Shown here: one piece after another, positions 1-6,324 of the stretch
Numbering within the stretch: the first letter of the stretch is position 1
Layout: each line of letters opens with the position of its first letter
Assembly: GCA_006226555.1 (NCBI GenBank)
Contig: SBGS01000259.1
Coordinates: 1 to 8,436 of the forward strand
Source: Bacteroidota bacterium
GTDB lineage: Bacteria; Bacteroidota; Bacteroidia; Flavobacteriales_D; Crocinitomicaceae
DNA length: 8,436 bases
Reading direction: 5' to 3'
Made by a program: the position numbers and the translations under genes
Notes under the pieces: generated by a model
What the model was told of the DNA's origin: nothing
Databases searched by the model: none
The model's input: the letters and a program-made list of their open reading frames with translations, nothing else

Positions 1-212
1 GGAACAGCTTTTTTAACTGTATCTTCAATTCCGGCCTTTAATGTCATGTATGACATTGAACAATCGCTGCACGCGCCGATGAGTCTAACGATAACCGTCG
101 CGTCATCCGTGATCTCAACGAATTCAACATCCCCTCCATCAGCATGAAGGAATGGGCGAAGTTGATCCATTGCGATCAATACCTTTTCCTTTATTTCTTC
201 CTTGTCGATCAT
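1..212 (-). CDS. NifU C-terminal-domain (Nfu-type) Fe-S carrier, partial at left edge
   Basis: About 70 residues are visible from an ATG at 212-210; the 3' end lies outside the window. The protein begins MIDKEEIKEKV, followed by LRPFLHADGGDVEFVEI (residues 18-34) and RLIGACSDC (43-51). The cysteines are C48 and C51 in a CxxC, followed by SMSYMTLKAGIE. This is the NifU C-terminal domain, in which a dimer holds a [4Fe-4S] cluster between two CxxC motifs and passes it to apo-enzymes. No N-terminal IscU-like domain is present upstream, so this is a stand-alone small Nfu protein, as far as can be seen. Its start overlaps the mrp stop as ATGA (212-209), which suggests translational coupling to another Fe-S carrier. 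The domain call is firm; client proteins cannot be read from the sequence. Confidence 0.93.
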   Translation of the reverse strand, partial: MIDKEEIKEKVLIAMDQLRPFLHADGGDVEFVEITDDATVIVRLIGACSDCSMSYMTLKAGIEDTVKKAV

Positions 213-1273
213 TTTCCGATACGTTCAATTTCGGCTACAAATGTACGAACTAAATCATCAAAAGCCTCAGAGCTAGGTGTGTTATCCTGGAAAACTGCAG
301 GTCTTCCGACATCTCCGCTTTCACGCACACTCTGAACAAGTGGAATTTGTCCTAATAAAGGAACTCCCATACCCTCCGCCAAATTCTTCGCTCCGTCTCT
401 TCCAAAAATAAAGTATTTGTTATCAGGTAATTCTGCCGGAGTGAACCAGGCCATATTCTCAACCACGCCTATAACAGGAACTTTAATTGAATCCAGTTTG
501 AACATGTTGATACCTTTTCTGGCATCAGCTAATGCAACTTCTTGTGGCGTACTCACGATCACTGCTCCGTCAAGCGGTACATTTTGTACCAGCGACAAGT
601 GAATATCACTCGTTCCGGGAGGAAGATCGATCAACAAATAATCCAGTTTACCCCAATGCGCATCCGTAAACATTTGAGTTAGAGCTTTAGATGCCATAGG
701 ACCTCTCCAGATCACTGCATTATCTTGTTCCGTAAAAAATCCGATAGAAAGCAGTTTTATTCCGTAACTCAATACAGGGTTAATTTTTGGAACTCCTTCC
801 ACATCGATCATAGTAGGTTTCTCTCCAACTACATCAAACATGGTTGGCATGGATGGACCATGAATATCTGCATCAACTATTCCCACGCGATAACCCGCTT
901 TCGCTAATCCTCCTGCGAGATTAGCAGTGATAGTCGATTTACCAACACCACCCTTACCAGATGCTACCGCAATAACATGTTTAACTTCAGGAAGGACTTT
1001 ACGTTGCTTTCCGCGTGCGTCTGCTCCCATCCCTTCAAATTTCACCTCAACCTCGAGGTTTTCTCCAAAATTATTCCGCAGATTAAACACGATCGCTTCC
1101 TGCATACGTTTTCTAGCATGCATCGCCGGATTAGAGATCAGTACTTTCAGAGATACTTTATTTTCTTCTATCCCTAATTCCTCCACTAAGTTCGCAGAGA
1201 CAATATCTTTTTTCAGATCAGGTTCAATGACCCCTTGAAGGACATCGAGTACCTTTTCTCTATTCAATTCCAT
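209..1273 (-). CDS. mrp: Mrp/NBP35-family P-loop ATPase, Fe-S cluster carrier
   Basis: The 354-residue cytoplasmic protein has two parts. Residues 1 to about 80 form a MIP18/DUF59-type domain (VLDVLQGVIEPDLKKDIV near the start). Residues from about 98 form a Mrp-type ATPase: deviant Walker A GKGGVGKST (106-114), switch I DADIHGPS (134-141) and switch II DLPPGTSD (216-223). Family members bind and transfer Fe-S clusters in an ATP-dependent way. The length is normal for the two-domain form. The usual C-terminal CxxC is missing: after VVENMAWF the sequence reads TPAELPDNKYFIFG (residues 278-291) and contains no cysteine. In fact I see no cysteine in the whole protein, so a cluster would need another kind of ligand, or the partner NifU protein must supply it. 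The ATG is 3 bases after the lipoprotein stop, and the stop overlaps the NifU-gene start. Confidence 0.95.
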   Translation of the reverse strand: MELNREKVLDVLQGVIEPDLKKDIVSANLVEELGIEENKVSLKVLISNPAMHARKRMQEAIVFNLRNNFGENLEVEVKFEGMGADARGKQRKVLPEVKHVIAVASGKGGVGKSTITANLAGGLAKAGYRVGIVDADIHGPSMPTMFDVVGEKPTMIDVEGVPKINPVLSYGIKLLSIGFFTEQDNAVIWRGPMASKALTQMFTDAHWGKLDYLLIDLPPGTSDIHLSLVQNVPLDGAVIVSTPQEVALADARKGINMFKLDSIKVPVIGVVENMAWFTPAELPDNKYFIFGRDGAKNLAEGMGVPLLGQIPLVQSVRESGDVGRPAVFQDNTPSSEAFDDLVRTFVAEIERIGK

Positions 1274-1276
1274 GAA

Positions 1277-1882
1277 TTATTTGTTTGGTTCGAGCGAGCG
1301 AATTGACTTAGCCATGATCTCAATGATCATTTTTTCAAAACCTTCTTCGCGTGATGCAAATTTATAGGTCACCCCATTGATCTCTTTTTGACCACAAACA
1401 TGAAATGATCTGTGTTCGACTCCAACTGTAGGACTAGCCTTCGAGTCTCCTGACGGTATCAGGATTCTCTCGTAAACGATCATATCGTCTTCTTCAACCA
1501 GATATTTGATCTTGAAAAAATCATTTTCAGCCAACGCTTTTTTCTCATCCTTAACGATATTCTTGATGTTTGCGAAGTCCTCAATAACCATCTGAAAGTT
1601 AGGCCCTACATTGAGCTCCCAATAAATATCGCCTTCGGTATGGATCACTTCAGGTTTAGTTGAAGCACCAATATTTGCCGTTTCATCCGGTAGTTTAATG
1701 GTAGCATCGATCTCAAAAGGTGCAAGATTGAAGTCCTGAAATTCGTAGTAATCATCATCGATCGAAACCTCATCTTCTCCAGTTGCTTCCTCACCTCCAC
1801 ACGACACCAGCAGCATTGGAACACTAAAAAGGAAAATCATCCAGAAATTCAATTTTACAAAACGGGATAAGATAGTTGTCAT
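1277..1882 (-). CDS. Putative surface or periplasmic lipoprotein of unknown function
   Basis: This 201-residue protein has a lipoprotein signal peptide: an n-region with R7 and K10, a hydrophobic stretch (about 12-26) and a lipobox LVSC with the acylated cysteine at 28. After the cysteine come GGEEATGEDE and a very acidic stretch (to about residue 45). Acidic residues just after the lipid cysteine resemble the export signal that sends lipoproteins to the outer surface in Bacteroidota, so surface exposure is possible but inferred. The rest is a soluble domain with mixed strand-like segments (for example YWELNVGPNFQMVI) and a single further cysteine in FHVCGQKE. I do not recognise the family. 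A TAnnTTTG box lies 20 bases upstream, so it may start its own transcript with mrp and the NifU gene, only 3 bases downstream. The start at 1882 gives a well-formed signal peptide; M15 would be a shorter alternative. Confidence 0.8.
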   Translation of the reverse strand: MTTILSRFVKLNFWMIFLFSVPMLLVSCGGEEATGEDEVSIDDDYYEFQDFNLAPFEIDATIKLPDETANIGASTKPEVIHTEGDIYWELNVGPNFQMVIEDFANIKNIVKDEKKALAENDFFKIKYLVEEDDMIVYERILIPSGDSKASPTVGVEHRSFHVCGQKEINGVTYKFASREEGFEKMIIEIMAKSIRSLEPNK

Positions 1883-1902
1883 TTCTTCTTTGTTATATGA
1901 TA

Positions 1903-1910
1903 CAAATATA
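1903..1910 (-). promoter_or_regulatory. Candidate -7 promoter box (TATATTTG) for the lipoprotein gene
   Basis: Read on the minus strand the box is TATATTTG, a match to the Bacteroidota -7 consensus TAnnTTTG. It sits in the 50-base gap between the 136-residue-protein gene and the lipoprotein gene, 20 bases before the ATG, which leaves room for a short leader. I see no TTG at the expected -33 distance, so this is a half-supported promoter. It could drive an internal lipoprotein-mrp-nifU transcript. Confidence 0.45.
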
Positions 1911-1932
1911 CGAGATTCCTACTTATGAGTGA

Positions 1933-2343
1933 TTAGAGGATCATTACCCCTTTCTCACCTAACAATGGAATTTCTTTCATATTCTTTTCAGAAATCGATT
2001 CAGCCAGGAATACAAACTTTTTGTCATACATCACATCATTCACCCAAAAGCTTACCCAATATTCGTTTGACAGCCCAAATACTTCCTCCATAATAGGCTC
2101 GATCTTAGCAGCTTCATTTGGCAACAATACTTCAAGGCTATGTCTTAGTGTTGACGTTCGAACTTTTTCTCCCGTATTCGTGTTTTCTCCGTAACCCTTA
2201 CTGGTAATGATGATTCCTTCCATGATATCATCACGAAGATTTAATAAGTACGCATTGTACTCCTTTTCGTTAAGCTCATTAATGGTTTGGATTACCGCAA
2301 CACCGACATTCTCAACTTTCGGTCCCTTCAATTCTTCTCTCAT
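1933..2343 (-). CDS. Conserved hypothetical protein, 136 residues
   Basis: The protein is soluble, with no signal peptide, membrane segment or cysteine. It contains strand-like segments (VENVGVAVIQTI, YNAYLLNL, MEGIIITSKGYGE) followed by KVRTSTLRHSLEVLLP and a well-formed block EEVFGLSNEYWVSFWVNDVMYDKKFVF (about residues 87-113), ending IPLLGEKGVMIL. I recall similar proteins across Bacteroidota, sometimes labelled phenylalanyl-tRNA synthetase subunit alpha. Nothing here resembles an aminoacyl-tRNA synthetase: there are no class II motifs and the protein is far too short, so that name should not be copied. The start overlaps the serine hydrolase stop as ATGA (2343-2340), so the two are probably translated together. 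Function unknown. Confidence 0.82.
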   Translation of the reverse strand: MREELKGPKVENVGVAVIQTINELNEKEYNAYLLNLRDDIMEGIIITSKGYGENTNTGEKVRTSTLRHSLEVLLPNEAAKIEPIMEEVFGLSNEYWVSFWVNDVMYDKKFVFLAESISEKNMKEIPLLGEKGVMIL

Positions 2344-3587
2344 TGCAATTGACTTTGTGTTACCACATTTTTTCCGAGCGAAAGATATCGAAATAAACCG
2401 AGGCTATGGCCAACTTGATGGTAGTTCTTTGCAACATATTCCGGATTAGATTTTTGCTCTTCGGGAATTTGATATACCGGTAATCTTCCCGTACCAACTC
2501 TCACAATGACAAGTTGCTCATTCGGAACGGTAATAACGTATTGCCCTTTGATTCCTCTTAAATAATAGACCGGATTTGAATCTCCAAAATAAGTCCACAG
2601 ATGCAATCCATAGCGCTGGTTCGCAATACCTTCTTTGGTTTCAACCGGATTAGGTGAAATCATCTCATAATAATACCATTTCGGGATGATCTGTTTGTTA
2701 TTGTACCTTCCTTTGTTAATTAAAAGCTGCCCCAGCTTTCCAAAATCTCTCGCTGTTGCATACAGACAGCAAAAGGCTTTTTCGTCACCACCTTTGCGAT
2801 CAAGACTCCAGTACGCATCATCAGAGCATCCCAATGGTTTCCAGATTTTTTCATCGGCATAATACGTCAGATCCATTTTCGTAGCTGCCTCTAAGATAAA
2901 AGCCAACAACTGAGTATTTCCACTTTGATAGTTAAACATCTGTCCAGGCTCTTCGATTGCTTTCTGATTTAAAACAAGATTCCGTAGATCCCATCCATAA
3001 TAGGATTCCGCATTGTCCGAGAGCGGATTTTTTCCACTTTCCGTCCAATCCAGACCTGACGCCATGATCAATAAATGGCGTATTGTTATGTGCGATTTCT
3101 CGCCAGAGCTAAATTCCGGTAAGTATTTTCCAACCTTAGTGTCCAGACTTTCAATATAACCTTCCTCGATCGCTATCCCGATAAGCATTGCCACAACAGA
3201 TTTTGCCATAGAAAACGAATTGGATAGCTCATCTTTGTCATGCTCATCATAGTATTCCTCAAACAATAAAGTGTCGCCTTTGAATACTAAAAAAGCCTTC
3301 GTATCCATTTCCTCCAGAAAAACCTTATCAGTGTCAGCTACGACCTGTTTGTTGTAATACTTGCTAATGACATAATCGATGGGATGTTCACTTTTATCCA
3401 GCTTGCTGTTATGAAATACATCCAGGTCATAAATCGTCGGGCTTGAGTGTCCACTCAAATATGTGTTGTAGATGCCGTTGTACAAATAAAATCTACCGCT
3501 GAGAATAATAAACAGATTGCCTGCGATAAATACACCAAGCAGCAAAAGCGCAAAAAAGCGCAGCATCTTTTTTAAAACAACCATCAT
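2340..3587 (-). CDS. Membrane-anchored serine hydrolase, beta-lactamase/PBP-like (class C fold)
   Basis: The 415-residue protein has a basic N-terminus (KKMLR) and a hydrophobic segment (about 11-30), read as an uncleaved anchor or signal, so the catalytic domain should face the periplasm. The domain (about 85-390) has the penicillin-recognising serine signature SMAK (S126, K129), the tyrosine motif YQSGN (Y220) and, where class C enzymes have KTG, the sequence GIKGQ (345-349). FCCLYATARDFGKLGQ (272-287) is a typical block of the family. Members include esterases, DD-peptidases and amidases; the motifs do not choose between them, and a true antibiotic-resistance role is not indicated. The gene begins 3 bases after lipB and ends in an ATGA overlap with the next gene. 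The start is ATGATG (3587-3582), so either methionine could be used. Confidence 0.9.
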   Translation of the reverse strand: MMVVLKKMLRFFALLLLGVFIAGNLFIILSGRFYLYNGIYNTYLSGHSSPTIYDLDVFHNSKLDKSEHPIDYVISKYYNKQVVADTDKVFLEEMDTKAFLVFKGDTLLFEEYYDEHDKDELSNSFSMAKSVVAMLIGIAIEEGYIESLDTKVGKYLPEFSSGEKSHITIRHLLIMASGLDWTESGKNPLSDNAESYYGWDLRNLVLNQKAIEEPGQMFNYQSGNTQLLAFILEAATKMDLTYYADEKIWKPLGCSDDAYWSLDRKGGDEKAFCCLYATARDFGKLGQLLINKGRYNNKQIIPKWYYYEMISPNPVETKEGIANQRYGLHLWTYFGDSNPVYYLRGIKGQYVITVPNEQLVIVRVGTGRLPVYQIPEEQKSNPEYVAKNYHQVGHSLGLFRYLSLGKNVVTQSQLQ

Positions 3588-3590
3588 TAA

Positions 3591-4283
3591 TTATAGATAT
3601 TCGTAACCGAACTGAGCAGCAAGCTTTTCCTTCAAAATCCCTTTCACCTCCTCCATATCAACTTTACGGCCCAACTCATGTTCCATTGAAGTTACGGCTT
3701 TATCTTGAATTCCGCAAGGAATAATATTTGAAAAGTAGGAGAGGTCTGAATTGATATTAAAGCCTATACCATGCATAGTAACCCATCTTGAACTTTTCAC
3801 GCCCATTGCGCAGATCTTTCTTGCCGTAGGCTTGTCAGAATCTATCCAAACGCCCGTTAAACCATCGAAACGTTCTCCCTGAATGCCATACTCGGCAAGG
3901 GTGTTGATCACCGCCTCTTCTAAATAACGAAGGTATTTATGAATGTCTGAAAAAAAATGATCCAGATCAAAAATAGGATAGGCCACTAATTGTCCAGGAC
4001 CATGATAGGTAATATCACCTCCCCTATTGATCTCATAGTATGTCGCATTCTTTTCTTCGAGACTATGTTCATCAAGTAAAAGGTGATTTCTATCACCGCT
4101 TTTACCCAGGGTATATACATGCGGATGCTCTACAAAAAGTAAATAGTTTCTGGTTGACTCGTCCGATTCACCATTCCTGATACGGATCTTCTGGTCGATC
4201 ACAGATTTGAAAAGGTCCTCTTGTAAATCCCAAGTATCCTTGTAATCCTTTACTCCGAGATCTCTGAACTCAACCTTTACCAT
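3591..4283 (-). CDS. lipB: Octanoyl-[acyl-carrier-protein]:protein octanoyltransferase LipB
   Basis: LipB moves the octanoyl group from acyl carrier protein to the lipoyl domains of enzymes such as pyruvate dehydrogenase, the first step of lipoate synthesis; LipA then inserts sulfur. The 230 residues include LFVEHPHVYTLGKSG (49-63), the signature NRGGDITYHGPGQLVAYP (86-103), ARKICAMGVKSSRWVTMHG (154-172) and IIPCGI (187-192). Counting against the E. coli enzyme (K135 and C169, 34 apart), the catalytic pair here is K156 in ARKIC and C190 in PCGI, also 34 apart, so the enzyme looks intact. Length is typical. The gene starts 1 base after the isomerase gene stop and precedes the serine hydrolase by 3 bases. 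No lipA is present in the window. Confidence 0.97.
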   Translation of the reverse strand: MVKVEFRDLGVKDYKDTWDLQEDLFKSVIDQKIRIRNGESDESTRNYLLFVEHPHVYTLGKSGDRNHLLLDEHSLEEKNATYYEINRGGDITYHGPGQLVAYPIFDLDHFFSDIHKYLRYLEEAVINTLAEYGIQGERFDGLTGVWIDSDKPTARKICAMGVKSSRWVTMHGIGFNINSDLSYFSNIIPCGIQDKAVTSMEHELGRKVDMEEVKGILKEKLAAQFGYEYL

Positions 4284-4284
4284 T

Positions 4285-5268
4285 TTAAAACTTTGACAGC
4301 TCGTTCTTTAGATAATCAATCACTGCTATATCGATAGGGTCAACCTTATTCAATTCAGATAAATAGAGCGATGCCCAATCAACGATATTGATCAGATAAA
4401 TAGACCTTTCGATCATTGACCCCCCTTTAGATGAGATCCGCATTACTTTGCTTTTCTCTGCAATCTTGTTCAGTGTAAGATCTGCCCTCACCTTATTTCG
4501 CTCATTGATCCCTTCGTTCTCAAAATACACCACCGCAAAACGATCATCGCCACCACCCCAGCCAACAAGCTCGTTATGATTCATTTCCGGTAGAACATGA
4601 TGCCAACACAAGGCTTTACTGTTTTCATTGAATTGTTGTCTGGCTCTTGTAACAACTCCATCATAAAGGGTTGTTGCATACAATATCCCAACCTTACCAT
4701 AAAGGTGTTTCGCAAGCTCGTGAGCAGTGTTTTTTATTTCGCCTTCATTGTCTACGATCAAGGAGTATGCCGCAGCAATATCCGGCAGATGATTACTTGC
4801 CAATCCCACTTCATGCAGGATATGAAGTAATTGTACTAATGAAAATGCAAGTGCAGTCCTAGGTGGATTACCACCGGGAACAATGATATGGTCAAATCCG
4901 TTTATTTCACAGAGCTCTTGTAATTTGCCCCCTGAACAAATACCGATCACTTTGGCTCCTGAACCAATTGCCTCCACAATTCCTGTCAATGTCTCTTCCG
5001 TGTTACCGGAATAAGAAGAACCGATCACCAAAGTTGTTTCATCCACGAAAGCAGGAATATTGTAGTCTTTCACCACAACCACGGGAACTTTGAGCTCGTC
5101 AAAAAGCCAATCCTTTACCAGCGTACCACCTATACCTGAGCCCCCCATTCCACATATCACAACATTGGTGATACCAGAGTATTCATTCTTTAAAGAACTT
5201 CTACCGGCGATCTCCAAAGCTTCTTCGATGTTAGCCGGAAATGCCTGAATGAGTTGCTGCATGGTCAT
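4285..5268 (-). CDS. SIS-domain bifunctional phosphoglucose/phosphomannose isomerase family protein
   Basis: The 327-residue cytoplasmic protein has two SIS subdomains. Seen motifs are NVVICGMGGSGIGG (35-48), the sugar-phosphate loop SSYSGNTEET (84-93), VPGGNPPRTAL (130-140), and QFNENSKAL (212-220) followed by LPEMNHNELVGW (226-237). In the archaeal PGI/PMI of known structure the catalytic pair is E203 and H219; E215 and H231 have the same 16-residue spacing here and the same motif context. The enzyme would interconvert glucose-6-phosphate or mannose-6-phosphate with fructose-6-phosphate. This is shorter than the classical PGI (about 550 residues). It sits between a glycosyltransferase and lipB, so it could serve glycolysis or mannose-6-phosphate supply for glycans. 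The start may be M1 or M3 (MTM). Relative PGI and PMI activity cannot be read from the sequence. Confidence 0.9.
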   Translation of the reverse strand: MTMQQLIQAFPANIEEALEIAGRSSLKNEYSGITNVVICGMGGSGIGGTLVKDWLFDELKVPVVVVKDYNIPAFVDETTLVIGSSYSGNTEETLTGIVEAIGSGAKVIGICSGGKLQELCEINGFDHIIVPGGNPPRTALAFSLVQLLHILHEVGLASNHLPDIAAAYSLIVDNEGEIKNTAHELAKHLYGKVGILYATTLYDGVVTRARQQFNENSKALCWHHVLPEMNHNELVGWGGGDDRFAVVYFENEGINERNKVRADLTLNKIAEKSKVMRISSKGGSMIERSIYLINIVDWASLYLSELNKVDPIDIAVIDYLKNELSKF

Positions 5269-5306
5269 AATTGTACTTTTTGTTTCTTTTTTACTGTGAA
5301 AATGAA

Positions 5307-6188
5307 TTATTGTTTCACTTTAATCACCTTATAATTTCGATAAGATGTGTCTATTCCGATCGACTTCAATAAGGACTTAATTTTATCCTTCGTACTCTTC
5401 TTCTTTTTTGATATGTCATAGCTGAATTTCCAGTTCAATCTTTGAACACGATCTTTCATAACCTCCGGATGTGTCCCTTTGAAAAGCTCCAGCTCTCTGA
5501 CGTGACTTTCGTAATCAAATTCGTCGGCTTTTACGACATTCTCCTCTACCCATTGGTCATCATGCCAGTACTTGTTGAAATTCTCCTGCTTCTTCTGCAT
5601 AGCCGTAGGAGCCTTTACCCAACCGTAATGGTATATGTAAGCATCGATAGGTACGACATTTAATTTTTGATCAGCCCCTTTTCTAAATCCCTGAGCATCT
5701 CGATACGAATAAATGGACGGATCATTTTTTATCACTCTGATCTCATTAGCATACCAACTTGCAGATGCCCCAACATAATCATATGAACCGTAAAAATGCT
5801 TGTATTTGAAAAGTAATCCGTCTATCTCTGGAGTATCAGCGTATTTCTCCATCGCGCTTTTGATAACAGGAAGATAGTCTTCATGCACCACCTCATCTCC
5901 TTGAATGTAAAATGCCCAATCACTGTCTTTAGAGATCGCTTTAAACGCCTTGTCTGTTTCCACAGCCAGCACTCTTCCTCCTTCACGCAGGCTTTCGTCC
6001 CAAACTGTTTCAACTATCCTTATCTTTTCTGGATCAATCGAACGGATCAGATCAAGGGTGCTGTCATCCGATTCTCCCACTGCTACAACGAATTCATCGC
6101 AAATCGGCAGAATAGACCGAATAGCTTCGACTACCGGGTAATCGTATATTATAGCGTTTTTAACAAAAGAGAACCCCGTTACTTTCAT
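5307..6188 (-). CDS. Family 2-type (GT-A) glycosyltransferase
   Basis: The 293-residue protein begins directly with the GT-A fold: MKVTGFSFVKNAIIYDYP, then ICDEFVVAVGESDDST (29-44), where D41/D42 fit the nucleotide-binding loop. YIQGDEVVHEDY (94-105) stands where the metal-binding DxD usually lies, with D98 and E99 as the acidic pair. There is no transmembrane helix. The tail contains KKKKSTKDK (261-269) and further lysines, which could hold the protein to the inner face of the membrane. It probably adds a sugar to an envelope glycan or glycolipid; donor and acceptor are unknown. It is the first gene of the minus-strand run and is divergent from the thioesterase gene. The start at 6188 is preferred because the N-terminal strand is complete from M1. 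Confidence 0.87.
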   Translation of the reverse strand: MKVTGFSFVKNAIIYDYPVVEAIRSILPICDEFVVAVGESDDSTLDLIRSIDPEKIRIVETVWDESLREGGRVLAVETDKAFKAISKDSDWAFYIQGDEVVHEDYLPVIKSAMEKYADTPEIDGLLFKYKHFYGSYDYVGASASWYANEIRVIKNDPSIYSYRDAQGFRKGADQKLNVVPIDAYIYHYGWVKAPTAMQKKQENFNKYWHDDQWVEENVVKADEFDYESHVRELELFKGTHPEVMKDRVQRLNWKFSYDISKKKKSTKDKIKSLLKSIGIDTSYRNYKVIKVKQ

Positions 6189-6192
6189 GCTG

Positions 6193-6200
6193 CAAAAATA
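6193..6200 (-). promoter_or_regulatory. Candidate -7 box (TATTTTTG) before the family 2 glycosyltransferase gene
   Basis: Read on the minus strand the box is TATTTTTG, a TAnnTTTG match in the intergenic region (6189-6324) that must hold the start of the eight-gene run. Only 4 bases (6189-6192) separate it from the ATG, so if it is the true -7 element the transcript would be leaderless or nearly so. I see no TTG at the usual -33 position. The match could be accidental in this AT-rich stretch. Confidence 0.35.
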
Positions 6201-6302
6201 GGAGATTCTGACGTAGTTTGGATGATAGCGTTAATCTCATTCGCACTTTGAAAAAAAACCTCAGCAATAAAACCGATAGGGAAAGTGTAATGAACAAAAC
6301 CC

Positions 6303-6310
6303 TACCTTTG
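6303..6310 (+). promoter_or_regulatory. Candidate -7 box (TACCTTTG) for the thioesterase gene
   Basis: TACCTTTG matches TAnnTTTG and ends 14 bases before the ATG at 6325, a usual position for a Bacteroidota promoter with a short leader. There is no clear TTG at -33; the closest candidate is GTG at 6285-6287. The region between start codons (6189-6324) otherwise shows only AT-rich sequence with an A run at 6251-6258. Confidence 0.5.
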
Positions 6311-6324
6311 CAAAAAAGATCGCC

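Noticed and set aside
927..1238. A 103-codon plus-strand open frame inside mrp.
   Set aside because: It lies wholly opposite a well-supported gene, and its translation resembles no protein family.
5296..5318. Inverted repeat GTGAAA/TTTCAC between the glycosyltransferase and isomerase genes, as a possible terminator.
   Set aside because: Only 6 pairs with an 11-base loop, and on the minus strand it is followed by an A run, not T.
5883..6251. A 122-codon plus-strand open frame opposite the start of the family 2 glycosyltransferase gene.
   Set aside because: Mostly antisense to a clear gene, with no promoter, ribosome binding site or recognisable domain.
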